A DNA stretch of 46,123 bases from Akkermansia muciniphila (GCA_945883695.1 CAMCYK010000017.1:1-46123), one strand, 5' to 3'; counted from the stretch's first letter, positions 17,965-27,452 are shown. Notes: generated by a model not told the origin, from the letters alone. Translations and numbers: made by a program.

Positions 17965-18984
17965 TTATTCGCCTTCCGGGGTGGCGGCGGGCTGGCCAGG
18001 TTCCCCCGCGGCCTCGGGGCTGAGCAGGGAAAGCGGATCCGGCGCGCGGCGCACGAACCGATAGGTGAAGTCCGGCCGGGATTCTCCCGCGAGCATGCGT
18101 TCGGTCGCGATCCACACCATCGAATCGCCATCGCGCACGAGGGCCTGCGACGAGTCGCTCGACTCGCCGTCGGCGGTGACTCCCGTGCTGCTGATCAACC
18201 AATCTTCGCCCCGCTGCGCCCAGGAACCTGCGGCGTTGCCACCTTCACTGTCGAAGGTCCACCAATAAACCGAGGAGGTGGCGGGATTCCATCCGATCCT
18301 CAGGGTCAGCGCCTGGGCTCCGTCCTCGGCATCGGTGATGAGAGCCTCGCCCAGCAAAAAGTTCTCGCGGTCGTCGAGGTCGATCACCATGTCGATCCGC
18401 AGTCCGTCCTCACTTTCGAGAGTCCATTCGCCGACCATCCAGTGAAGCGGCTTGATCCGCTCGGAGAGGGTCGTGGCATCCGACAAGCTGCGGGAGGCGG
18501 CGATCAGCCAAGAACCGTCGGCCTGCTTGGAGTGGGTGACGCTGTAGGCGACCGACCGGACCGGTTCGTCATCGGCATAGGTCAGATGCAGCTGACCCGT
18601 CTCAATCGCCAGGTCCACACCGACAAACTGGACATCGGAAGCCTCCAAGGCGATCTGGGGAATATTTTCGCCGGCGAAGAAATCGCGGTAATAATCCTCG
18701 ATCGCCCGGCGTCCGACCAGCGCTTGATCATCGACTCCGACGATCTCCCCGAGCGGCGTGAACAAGGCGGCGATCGCCGCGGCGTCCTTGTTGTTGAATG
18801 TGGTGACGAATTTTTCGGCCGCCTTGCCGAGCGATTCAAGCGCTTTGTCAATCTCTGCCTGCCCTTTCTCAACGGCAGGGGTGGCGGGTGGCGTCTCCTG
18901 GGCCGACAAAGTCGGCAACGAGGCAGCGCAGAGCAGAGCGAGGGCGGGCAGCGCCCCGGGGTGGAGTGGTATCCGGATTTTCAT
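17965..18984 (-). CDS. Exported NTF2-fold (SgcJ/EcaC-like, DUF4440) protein
   Basis: A 339-residue protein with a signal peptide (MKIRIPLHPGALPALALLCA, cleavage after LSA). A SnoaL/NTF2-like domain spans roughly residues 45-160: FVTTFNNKDAAAIAALFTPLGEIV, VGRRAIEDYYRDFF and YSVTHSKQADGSWLIAASR. This is the arrangement of the SgcJ/EcaC group. A second beta-rich domain begins at LHWMVGEWTLESEDG and covers the remainder (DUF1579-like appearance). It starts the operon NTF2 protein - TPR protein - transglutaminase; the next start is 25 bp after its stop. It is divergent from the second SLC13 permease. The NTF2 domain often binds small hydrophobic ligands, but no catalytic residues are assignable. 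Confidence 0.78.
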   Translation of the reverse strand: MKIRIPLHPGALPALALLCAASLPTLSAQETPPATPAVEKGQAEIDKALESLGKAAEKFVTTFNNKDAAAIAALFTPLGEIVGVDDQALVGRRAIEDYYRDFFAGENIPQIALEASDVQFVGVDLAIETGQLHLTYADDEPVRSVAYSVTHSKQADGSWLIAASRSLSDATTLSERIKPLHWMVGEWTLESEDGLRIDMVIDLDDRENFLLGEALITDAEDGAQALTLRIGWNPATSSVYWWTFDSEGGNAAGSWAQRGEDWLISSTGVTADGESSDSSQALVRDGDSMVWIATERMLAGESRPDFTYRFVRRAPDPLSLLSPEAAGEPGQPAATPEGE

Positions 18985-19293
18985 GGGAGAGAGGCGGCAA
19001 GGACGACGGGGTGAGGTCCGCGAAGCAACTGGTGGAAAGTGACGGCTTCCACGGGATTCCGATTCCGACGATCTTAGGCCTATGTTATAGCGAGGCCACC
19101 CAGGCCTGTCGAATCCTCATTTTGGGATTCGTATCGTGCGCGGTGGACTTTCAACTCGCAGCGTCAATTCCCTACCCCCGGAACCCGTTCCGGTGCTACG
19201 CGTTCCCGCCCTCTTGCTCATCCCGATGAACTCCTTCATCCATTCACTCCGCCGCATCCGTCATGCGGAGTGACCGACCGTCGAGCCGTCGCC
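18985..19293. other. Divergent intergenic region
   Basis: 309 bp between the divergent NTF2-type and SLC13 genes. It holds a 7-bp stem hairpin (CGAATCC 19110-19116, GGATTCG 19125-19131) and a small inverted repeat (CCGCAT 19252-19257, ATGCGG 19263-19268) just before the permease start. I see no convincing gene, RNA or sigma-70 promoter boxes; promoters in both directions are expected here. Confidence 0.4.
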
Positions 19294-21204
19294 ATGTTTT
19301 CATTTCCAAACGCGTTCTTTTTGCCCGCCCCTCCCCTCCTCGCCGCCGATTTGCCGCTGCCGGACGGAGCGACCAACTGGCCCTTGATCTGGGTCCTGCT
19401 GCTGCTCATCTCGGCGATCGTGATGTTCGTCAGCAACAAGCCTGGCATGGATGTCGTGGCGCTGCTGATGATCACCGCCCTGCCCTTCACCGGCGTGCTC
19501 ACCATGCAGGAAACGCTGGCGGGTTTCAGTGATCCGAACATCGTTCTCATCGCGTTTCTCTTCGTGCTCGGCGACGGCTTGGTCCGCACCGGCATCGCGC
19601 GGCGTCTCGGGGACTGGATCAACCGCAAGGCGGCCGGGAAGGAAATCAAGCTGCTCCTGTTGTTGATGCTGGCGGTCGCGGGATTGGGCTCGGTGATGAG
19701 CTCCACGGCGATCGTGGCGATCTTCATTCCGGTGGTCTTCCGGATTTGCCGCAGCAGCGGGATACCGGCGAGCCGGCTGATGATGCCGATGAGTTTCGCC
19801 GCGCTGATCAGCGGAATGCTCACCCTGATCTCCACGACCCCGAATCTGGTGGTGAACTCGGAGTTGATGCGCCAAGGCGCGGCGGGATTTCATTTTTTCA
19901 GTGTCACGCCTTTCGGGCTGGTGGTGCTCGCGCTGGGCCTGGTTTACATGAGATTCGCCCGCCGATGGATCCCCCAACGGGACGAGGACGGCTCGGCCCG
20001 CCCCGAAGTGCCGACCTTCCGCGACTGGATCGAGAAATACCAACTCGCCACCCGCGAGAAGCGGGTGCGCGTGATGCCCGGATCGGACCTCATCGGCAAG
20101 CGCCTCGCGGAACTCCACTTGCGGGACGAGGGCGTGAACCTGCTGGCGGTGGAGCGGGTCAGGGAACGCCGGCGCTCGCTGCTGCGCCCGACACGGACGT
20201 TCTGCCCGGAGGTCGGAGACATTCTGTTCCTGGATGTGGTCCTGGATCCGGAAGCCTGCGCCGATCTCATTAGAAAACATGGCGTCGAGGAACTGCCGCT
20301 CGATCCGGAGAATTCTTATTTCACCGATCTCTCCCAGGACATCGGGATGTCAGAAGCGATCATCCCCGTGGATTCCAGCCTGGTCGGCAGAAGCGTCGGC
20401 GACTCGCGGATCCGGTCGGAGTCCGGACTCACCGTGATCGGCCTGCGACGCGCGAGCGAGGCGATCAAGGACGATTTCCTGGCGGAAAAACTGCAAGTCG
20501 GCGACACCATTCTGGTTACCGGATTCTGGAAGGACATCCAGCGCATGCAGCGCAGCAACAAGCAGATCGTGCTACTGGACCTTCCGGCGGAATTCGAAGA
20601 CGTCCTGCCGGCGGCGAACAAGGGGCCGGTCGCCCTGGGGATTTTCGCATTCGTCGTGCTGCTGATGATCACCGGGGTGCTGCCCAACGTGCATGCCGTG
20701 CTGATCGGCTGCCTGCTGATGGGGCTCTTCGGCATTCTGACGATGACGAGCGCCTACCGGGCCGTCAGTTGGAAGAGCCTGGTGCTGATCGTGGGGATGC
20801 TGCCGTTCTCGCTCGCGCTGCAGCGCACCGGGGGCATCGACATGGCGGCGGAGAGTATCCTCGGCGTGATTGGAGAGGGATCGCCGCGTCTCGCACTCGC
20901 CGTCATTTTCATGGTCACTGCCGTGCTTGGCCTGTTCATCTCCAACACCGCCACCGCCGTGCTGATGGCACCCGTTGCCCTGGCCATCGCCCAGGACCTC
21001 GGAGCTTCACCTTATCCCTTCGCGATGGTCGTCATGCTTGCGGCCACCTCGGCGTTCATGACGCCGGTGTCTTCACCGGTGAACACCCTGGTGGTTTCAC
21101 CCGGCAACTACCGGTTCGGAGACTTCGTGCGGGTGGGAGTTCCGTTCACGCTCATCGTGATGATCGTCGCCGTGATCATGGTCCCGATCCTGCTCCCGCC
21201 GTGA
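19294..21204 (+). CDS. SLC13/DASS-type permease with two TrkA-C domains (second copy)
   Basis: A 636-residue paralogue of the permease at 1114-2964: same order of N-terminal helix bundle (MSSTAIVAIFIPV), two RCK_C-like domains (GSDLIGKRLAELHL and SSLVGRSVGDSRI), and C-terminal bundle with SNTATAVLMAPVALAIA and TPVSSPVNTLVV. By eye the helices are highly conserved between the two copies, whereas the first RCK domain differs more. The ATG at 19294 is preferred; a GTG at 19270 would add eight residues. It has an extra N-terminal stretch of about 25 residues before helix 1 compared with the first copy. It should carry an inorganic or dicarboxylate anion with Na+; paralogues may differ in ligand sensing. 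Confidence 0.88.
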   Translation: MFSFPNAFFLPAPPLLAADLPLPDGATNWPLIWVLLLLISAIVMFVSNKPGMDVVALLMITALPFTGVLTMQETLAGFSDPNIVLIAFLFVLGDGLVRTGIARRLGDWINRKAAGKEIKLLLLLMLAVAGLGSVMSSTAIVAIFIPVVFRICRSSGIPASRLMMPMSFAALISGMLTLISTTPNLVVNSELMRQGAAGFHFFSVTPFGLVVLALGLVYMRFARRWIPQRDEDGSARPEVPTFRDWIEKYQLATREKRVRVMPGSDLIGKRLAELHLRDEGVNLLAVERVRERRRSLLRPTRTFCPEVGDILFLDVVLDPEACADLIRKHGVEELPLDPENSYFTDLSQDIGMSEAIIPVDSSLVGRSVGDSRIRSESGLTVIGLRRASEAIKDDFLAEKLQVGDTILVTGFWKDIQRMQRSNKQIVLLDLPAEFEDVLPAANKGPVALGIFAFVVLLMITGVLPNVHAVLIGCLLMGLFGILTMTSAYRAVSWKSLVLIVGMLPFSLALQRTGGIDMAAESILGVIGEGSPRLALAVIFMVTAVLGLFISNTATAVLMAPVALAIAQDLGASPYPFAMVVMLAATSAFMTPVSSPVNTLVVSPGNYRFGDFVRVGVPFTLIVMIVAVIMVPILLPP

Positions 21205-21221
21205 CGGGCGGAAGCCGAGCT

Positions 21222-21680
21222 TCAGAAAGCGACCCGGGTGCGGCCACCGGCACCGGTGATCACGCGGACCCGGTTTCCGACCGAGAAGTTTTCGCGCGGA
21301 TTGACTTCCTGGACCACCGAGACCCGGCGGCCGCCCTCGTCGAGGCGGACTTCGATTTCGAGCCCGTCGCGCGAGGTCACATTCTGGCCGACCCGGGAGC
21401 CGACGGCTCCGCCCACCAGGGCACCACCGACGGTGGCGGCGGTGCGGCCCGATCCGCTGCCGATTTGATTGCCGGCGAGGCCGCCGACCCCGGCTCCGAC
21501 GAGGGTGCCGCCGGTGCCGCTGCCTTCGATCCGGACCGGCCGGATCGAGGTGATGGTGCCGGTGCGGACATCCTGGGCGCGGCCGGCTTCGCCGCGCGAA
21601 ACGGTATCCCCCGTGAGGGAATCCTGGGCGCAGGAGACGAAAAAGAATGGCATCAGCGCGATGAGTGGAGTTAATTTCAT
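21222..21680 (-). CDS. Glycine-zipper 2TM outer-membrane lipoprotein
   Basis: A 152-residue protein starting MKLTPLIALMPFFFVSC, a lipoprotein signal with Cys at about residue 17. A glycine-zipper region (GTLVGAGVGGLAGNQIGSG and GGALVGGAVGSRVGQ) follows, as in the SlyB/Pcp group. The C-terminal part (GLEIEVRLDEGGRRVSVVQE) forms a small beta domain. Such lipoproteins sit in the outer membrane and influence envelope integrity. The start at 21680 is selected because it gives an ideal signal; eight upstream codons are open. It converges on the second SLC13 permease (17-bp gap). Confidence 0.85.
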   Translation of the reverse strand: MKLTPLIALMPFFFVSCAQDSLTGDTVSRGEAGRAQDVRTGTITSIRPVRIEGSGTGGTLVGAGVGGLAGNQIGSGSGRTAATVGGALVGGAVGSRVGQNVTSRDGLEIEVRLDEGGRRVSVVQEVNPRENFSVGNRVRVITGAGGRTRVAF

Positions 21681-21811
21681 GCGTGGAAAGCATGTGTCGG
21701 GCAAGGCTTCAAAAGTAAAGCGGATAATCCGATGGCAGGCGATTCGGAACCGCTTGAATGGCGGGACGAATGCGGTTTACAAGGCGAGGGTGTGGGACTA
21801 AGCCTCCGACG

Positions 21812-22705
21812 ATGATCGGGCGACAGTTTTTGAGATCTTTTGTGGCCGGATTTCGGTCCCGCCACCCGCATGCTTTTCGCGCGGGCCTCCTTGGTGGTTC
21901 GTCTCTCCTACTCATCTGGGGCACACCCGGAATCGCGGCCGCCGCTCCCGCGGCCCCGGCCAAGGTGAACACGGTCGCGGCCGGTGCCTACCACAGTTTG
22001 TTCCTCGAGCAAAACGGGACCTTGTGGGCATCCGGTCGAAATTCCCACGGCCAGCTTGGCGATGGCACCACGCGCAACCGTAACCGGCCGGTGAAGGTCG
22101 CCACGGGCGTCCGGACCTGCGCGGCGGGCGACCACCACTCGCTCTTCATCACCAGGGACGGCCGGCTTTTCGCCATGGGTGACGGACGGCACGGCCAGCT
22201 CGGCAATGGAACTTCAAGACAGGCGACGGCTCCCGTCGAGGTTCTGCAGAAGGTGCGGGCGATCGCCGCGGGCAGCGGGCACAGCGTGATTCTCCGCAGC
22301 GATGGCACCGTTTGGACGAGCGGCAAGAACTGGTATGGCCAGCTGGGCAATGGCGCGCGGCGCAATCTCAACACCTTCGCACGGATTGCCGAGGGAGCGA
22401 AGGAGGTCTCTGCCGGTAGCATCCACACCCTGTTCGTGCTGCGCGACGGCACCCTGATGGGTGCCGGCTGCGGCAGTCACGGCCAGATGGGAAGCGGGCG
22501 CAGGCAGAATTCGCGGAGTCCGCAGGCGATCGCCACCGGCACCCGTTCCGCGGCGGCCGGCCGGACATTCACTCTCATGACCGGCAACGACGGATCGGTC
22601 TGGGCCGCGGGTTCCACGAAGTACGGACAGTTGCCGGGCGCGGGGCGTCAGGACCGCCTCTCGCCGGTACGGATTTTCGCCGCACCGTCCGCAGCTTATC
22701 GGTAG
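21812..22705 (+). CDS. Exported RCC1-repeat protein
   Basis: About 297 residues from the ATG at 21812 (an upstream ATG at 21758 is also open). After a basic N-terminus comes a signal-like stretch (GLLGGSSLLLIWGTPGIAAA) and then about five RCC1 blades of the form AAGxxHSLFxxxDGxLWAxG, each ending in GQLGxG (HGQLGDGT, HGQLGNGT, YGQLGNGA, HGQMGSGR, YGQLPGAG). Seven blades make a complete propeller, so with about five it may be an incomplete ring, need a partner or close by dimerisation. It is probably periplasmic or secreted. Function unknown; RCC1-like proteins in bacteria are mostly uncharacterised. Confidence 0.8.
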   Translation: MIGRQFLRSFVAGFRSRHPHAFRAGLLGGSSLLLIWGTPGIAAAAPAAPAKVNTVAAGAYHSLFLEQNGTLWASGRNSHGQLGDGTTRNRNRPVKVATGVRTCAAGDHHSLFITRDGRLFAMGDGRHGQLGNGTSRQATAPVEVLQKVRAIAAGSGHSVILRSDGTVWTSGKNWYGQLGNGARRNLNTFARIAEGAKEVSAGSIHTLFVLRDGTLMGAGCGSHGQMGSGRRQNSRSPQAIATGTRSAAAGRTFTLMTGNDGSVWAAGSTKYGQLPGAGRQDRLSPVRIFAAPSAAYR

Positions 22706-22779
22706 ACAAATTCGTCCACCCCGGCGTTCAGTCGGCCGGGTGGTGGTTTCGCTCCGTAGGCGGCTGGAAAATCGCGACC

Positions 22780-23564
22780 TCAGAAGCGGAACTCGAAACC
22801 GACCACCGGACCATGGTGGATCACGTCGAGGGTGAAAAGCCCTTCGGAATAGTCGGTCCCCATGCCACGGTAACCGGACGCGACGCTGGCGTTGGGTGTG
22901 AGGTGGTAACCCAGCCCGACAAAGGCCTGCCAGATCAAGTCCGAGCTCACGCCAAAGCCACCGATGTCGGCATTGTAGCGGCAGAAGAAGCCCCAGCCCA
23001 GCTCGGACTGGCCGCGCAGGCCGATGATGGGATCCCCCAGGTGTCATCCACCGAGCTCTGAAGGTTGCGGCCGAGAAGGAAGCGTCCGGTCAGGGTGCTG
23101 TCGAACGAAGTGAAGCGGGCACCCGCGAAGACATCCATCCGGTGGTCCTCGGTCTCGAACACCCGGTAGCCGAGGGTCTGGGTCAGAACCCACTGGGTGT
23201 CTTCGAACTCGACGGCGCGCAGGACCCGCCCCCCTATCAAGCCGTCGCGCGGAATCCTGTTGGAAAAGTCCGCGTAAACGAAATCGGTGGTGAGGCTCCA
23301 GGGCCCCTTGGAAGCCTCCGCCACGATCATGAAAGCCGTATCGAGCTTGTCGAGGGTGTCGGAAAGCGAGATGTCCACCGGCGCGTTGAGCGGGCCGACC
23401 GTCAGGTCTCCGTCGATCGCGGTCAACCAGCCGTAGGGGGCGATGCGAAAGCCCCATCCTGACTCCACAGGTGCGGGGATCTCGGCCGGCATCGCGGTAG
23501 TACCGGCATCAAGACCGGTGGCGGCGAGCAGCGAGGCAATGATGGGGATAAACGCGGTTTTCAT
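22780..23564 (-). pseudogene. Outer-membrane barrel protein with a -1 frameshift
   Basis: The gene starts MKTAFIPIIASLLAATGLDA, a signal peptide, and encodes repeated amphipathic strands (FRIAPYGWLTAIDGDLTV, DFVYADFSNRI, FAGARFTSFDSTLT). At VDDTWG the frame breaks: the minus strand reads TGGGGGATCCC (C5 on the plus strand, 23034-23038). One extra G would give DDTWGDPIIGLRGQSELGWG and continue through WQAFVGLGYHLTPNASVA to a terminal VVGFEFRF, an ideal barrel end, stopping at 22780-22782. As written, translation ends at 22947. The intact product would be an outer-membrane barrel of about 260 residues, expressed after the sulfatase gene 80 bp upstream. It may be a true mutation, a slippage-prone switch or a sequencing error. 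Confidence 0.75.
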
Positions 23565-23644
23565 TTTTGCATGTTCAGGGAGTTTTGATCGGATTCTCTT
23601 TGGCACGGCCTGAGGAACGACGGGGCATGGCATGAGGCGGCTGC

Positions 23645-26057
23645 TCAAGGTGACGGCCTGACCTTGACGGTGACCCGCTCGATGCGGCCGCTGAAGCGTG
23701 ACGAAGGACCGGCTCCGATCTCCTCGACGACCGGTGTGTTGAGGTCGATCCCGACATCCGCACCCTCATCTGCCGAAAACAGCAGCGGTTGGGTCCGTCC
23801 GATCCGGCCCTCGGCCACCTTCTCGCCGTTCACATAAAGGGTTCCGGTGCCACCCTTGCCGGGTCCACCGCCGTCGTAGGCGAATTCAAAGCGAAGCTCG
23901 GACTTGTCCGCGGGAAGCGGTTTCTCCACGGCGATCGTGAAACGTTCCAGGTTCAGGAAATTGTAATGATAAGCCGGCACACCGTCCTTCACCTACAAAG
24001 CCCAGCCACCAAAGCGGCCGGCCTGAACCAGAATGGCGCCGTTGGCGCGGCCATCGTCCGGCACGATGATCTCCGCGGTGATGGTCTTGGACCGGTTCTT
24101 CACGTCGATGAACACATTCTCCGACATCGAGGTCATGCCTTCGGCGAGCACCAGCGAATCCCGCCCGGCCATCAAGTCCGGCCGACCGGCGATGGACGGC
24201 ACGGCGCGCGCGAGCGTCCGGACGTCGATGGGCAGGACGAAATTCTTGCTCGCCTCCGCCATGAACAGCACCTGCAGTTCGGCAAGCTTCTGCGGTTGCT
24301 GCGCCGCCAGGTTGGTGGAGAGGCTGAAATCCACCTTGGTGTCGAACAGATCCCACCTGCTTTCCTCCAGCGGGCTTCTCGCCTGGCTTTCCCACGGGGC
24401 GCGGTTGATGGTCCGAGCCAGCCAACCTTCATGATAGATGCCGCGGTTTCCGAAGTTCTCGAGATACTGGGGTTTGCGGCGCTCGTCCGCGTCGGCATCG
24501 TGGAAGGTGTCACTCATGCTGACTCCGTCCATGGGGCGCTGGGGAGCGCCATTCACGATCTTCGGTTCGGGGAGGCCGACCGCTTCGAGAATCGTCGGTG
24601 CCACGTCGGAAACGAAGTGGAACTGGGGGCGCGGCTTGCTATCGGCCGGCACGCCGCCCTTGAGCCACCGGATCGCCATGCCCACCTTGCTGCCGCCGTA
24701 ATCCGAACCGACCTGTTTCACATACTCGAACGGTGAAGAGAACACCTGGGACCAGCCCCGCGCCATGTGGGGCAGGGTCTTCGGGCCACCCCAGTCGTCC
24801 ATGTGTTGGACCAGGTCCTCCACGTTCGCCTCGATGCCGTTGAAGGAGGTGTATTCATTCAGGGTGCCCCAGCTTTGGCCTTCGGCACTCATTCCGTTGT
24901 CACCCGCGACGAAGACGACCAGGGTGTTGTCGAGTTCGCCGAGCGTCCGGACCGACTCGATCACGCGGCCGATTTCATAATCGGTGAATTCCAGGAACCC
25001 GGCGAAAACCTCCGCCTGCCGGGTGACCAGTTTCTTCTGCACTTCGGTCAGCGTGTCCCAAGCGGGAACAGCGGGTGAGCGCGGGGTGAGTTTCGTCCCT
25101 TGTGGCACGACACCGAGCGCGATCTGGCGCTCCAAGGTCTGCGCTCTCATCTTGTCCCAACCTTCGTCGAACTTGCCCTTCCACCGCTGGGACCATTCCT
25201 CGGGCGGATGATGGGGGGCGCGCACCGCACCCGGCGAAAAGCAAAGGAAAAACCGGCGGTCCGGCGTGAGGGCTTTTTGGAAACGCACCCAATTGATGGC
25301 CTCATCCGCCATGGCGGTCATGAAGTTGACCTTCGGTGTCTCGATCCGCGACGTCCCTTCCACGACAGCGGGTGCCCAGTGGTTGGTCGAAAAGCCCATG
25401 AATCCGTAAAACTTGTCGAAGCCCTGGCGGGTAGGCCAGCGGTCGAAGGGCCCGGAGTTGCTGACTTCCCAGGGCGGCGTCAGGTGCCATTTGCCGAATG
25501 CCGCGGTGCTGAAGCCATTGAGCCTGAGCATTTCGGCGAGCGGCGCCACCTCGTTGGGGATCTGTCCACTGTGGCCCGGAAAGGCGGTGGCGGCCTCCGT
25601 GATGCCACCCATGTTGGCAACGTGGGGATTGCGCCCGCTGAGCAGGGACGCCCGGGTCGGCGAACAAGTCGACTGGGTGTGGAAGTTATTGTAACGGACG
25701 CCTTCCTTCGCGATCCGATCGAAGCTCGGGGTCGAGACCGGTCCGCCGAAAGCGCTGGTGCCGGCAAAACCGAGGTCGTCGACCAGAATCAGCAGCACGT
25801 TGGGCGCGTTTTCGGGTGCGCGGACATCAAAGCGAGGCGGAGGAGTGGCATTGCGGACATCGAGTTCCGTGGACGTTTGCCGGGGTGGCTCGGTCAGCGG
25901 AAGCACGGTGCGGTCGGGCTCGGCAGCGGACATGGCGCCAAACAGTCCACAGAATACCGTGATGACCCCCTGCTTTTGCGGAGCGGTCCCTCAAGCGGAC
26001 CGCGGGCTTACGGAGGGGTATCGTTGCGGTTCGTCTGAATTCGTTCGAGGTTTTCAT
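23645..26057 (-). pseudogene. Arylsulfatase with frameshifted signal peptide and in-frame amber codon
   Basis: A type I sulfatase. The active-site motif STCSPTRASLLSGRN contains CxPxR, whose Cys is converted to formylglycine; metal ligands include ILVDDLGF and AGDNGM. The open part runs from 25933 (MSAAEPDRT) to a TAG at 23993-23995. Directly after it, in the same frame, the conserved C-terminal region goes on (VKDGVPAYHYNFLNLERF, then GTGTLYVNGEKVAEG) to 23645. A Tyr is usual here (WxLYxKDG), so TAC or TAT to TAG is the likely change. Upstream, MKTSNEFRRTATIP starting at 26057 is joined to a signal-like core (VITVFCGLFGAMSAA) only if one G is removed from the G5 run at 25966-25970. The intact enzyme would be exported and cleave sulfate esters. 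Confidence 0.8.
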
Positions 26058-26129
26058 AAGCTTTCTTTGGGGGGAATCATCTACCTTGTCGCTGGTTGTC
26101 GTGCTTGTTAAAATACCAATCGGCGGACT

Positions 26130-27185
26130 TCAGGCCGCGGGCGCTCCTTTGATCTTCGCATACAATCTTGCCAAATCCTCGCCGAACAGAATCCGCGGGA
26201 CCGGGTATAAGGGATTGGCTTCCGCCAGAGCCCGGCTTGTCATTTTCGGAACATCGCCATCCAGGATCTTATCGATGTTCCTGGGAATCCCCATCTTTTC
26301 ATTTCGATCCCGAATGTAGGCGATGAAGAGTTTGAACTTCTCCGCGGGAGTCCGGGCTCCAGCTCCAATGCCGATGTGATCCGCGAGCTCGGCAAGCCGG
26401 TCTTCCGCGGCACTTCCATAATACTCCAAAACATGCGGCATGATGATGGCGTTGGCCAGACCGTGGGGTAGCCCGTAAAAACCGCCGACCGTGTGCGCGA
26501 TGGCGTGAACGTAGCCCACATAGGCTTACGGTGAAGGCGACACCGGCCAGATAGGAAGCTTTGAGCATCGCCCGCCCTTGCTTTGAGATCTCCGGGGTTC
26601 TCGTAGGCCTGCAGGAGGTTCCCGTGAATGAGGGCGAGAGCATCCAGGGCCGCTTGCCTCGTCTCGCGGGTATTGCTTCGACCGATATACGCTTCGACCG
26701 CGTGCCTCATGGCATCCATGCCGGTCGGGGCGGTGATGTGCGGGGGGAGTTTCAGGGTGAGTTCGGGGTCGAGCACCGCATAGTGGGGAATCAGGCAGAA
26801 ACCGTTGATGGGATACTTCTCGTGCGTCTCGCTGTTGCTGATCACGGCGGCCAGCGTCACCTCGCTGCCGGTTCCGGCGGTGGTGGGCACCGCGATCAAG
26901 GTCGGAATCTTGAAGATGACCTTGAGAACCCCTTTCAATTTCTCGACCGGCATTCCGGGCCGGGCAACCCTCGCGCCGACGGTCTTCGCGCAATCGATCG
27001 GGGACCCCCCTCCGAACGCGATGATGGCCTTGCAGTCGTTCTCGTGATAGAGCGTCAAAGCCGCCTCGACGTTCTCAATCGTCGGGTCGGGGATGGTGCC
27101 GTCATAAACGACATACTTGCAGCCATTGACGCCGAGTTCCGCGATCAGGCCGTCCAGCAAGCCCAGCTTCATCAGGGTGCTTCCA
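26130..27185 (-). pseudogene. Iron-containing alcohol dehydrogenase remnant
   Basis: Homology to group III Fe-dependent alcohol dehydrogenases begins abruptly at TLMKLGLLDGLIAELG, so the N-terminal 30-60 residues are missing. The NAD site GGGSPIDCAK, PTTAGTGSE and the metal-site helix GMDAMRHAVEAYI are intact. Two single-base insertions then break the frame: an extra G near 26571-26576 (ARAAML expected, ARAGDA read) and an extra A at 26526-26527. Beyond them the third frame gives YVHAIAHTVGGFYGLPHG, with the remaining iron-binding His residues, and a normal C-terminus at 26130. Such enzymes oxidise primary alcohols. Clearly inactive as written. Its 5' edge is joined to an aldehyde-dehydrogenase fragment by a deletion. 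Confidence 0.85.
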
Positions 27186-27452
27186 CTGTTTGAGGTTCTT
27201 GATCGTATGCTTGGCTTCCGAAACCACCGGATAGATCTCGGAAATGTCGGTTTCTATAAATGGCTTGCGATAATCCGCATACAACGCCTTGCGGATCTCC
27301 TCCCGGTGGGATAAAACCCTATCGTGGAGCTTTTGAATCAGCTCGATTCTTTCTTCGGCCGTGCTTGTCCTCAGCTTCAACGCATGGCGTTTCTGAAGGT
27401 CGAGAACCTCGGTGATCTGGGTGTTCATCAATTCGGTATCCATAAAGGTCAT
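27180..27452 (-). pseudogene. Aldehyde dehydrogenase N-terminal remnant
   Basis: About 90 codons match the N-terminus of a class-3/coniferyl-type aldehyde dehydrogenase: LQKRHALKLRTSTAEERIEL, LHDRVLSHREEIRKALYADY, KPFIETDISEIYPVVSEAKH, then NLKQWKHP. At that point family sequence ends and the DNA becomes the interior of the alcohol dehydrogenase in another frame; the catalytic Cys, the NAD-binding region and about 370 residues are gone. The order suggests an original ALDH - ADH pair (alcohol to aldehyde to acid) collapsed by one deletion of roughly 1.2 kb or more. Confidence 0.8.

Noticed and set aside
22214..23047. Minus-strand open frame of 277 codons
   Set aside because: Its first 85 or so codons overlap the barrel gene but in the wrong frame (GLLLPLQCRHRWLW-type sequence), and the remainder is antisense to the RCC1 gene.
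23993..23995. TAG in the sulfatase read as pyrrolysine
   Set aside because: The expected residue is Tyr, not a catalytic lysine analogue. TAG is used as an ordinary stop elsewhere in the window (ATP-grasp gene, 39107-39109), and no pyl genes are seen.
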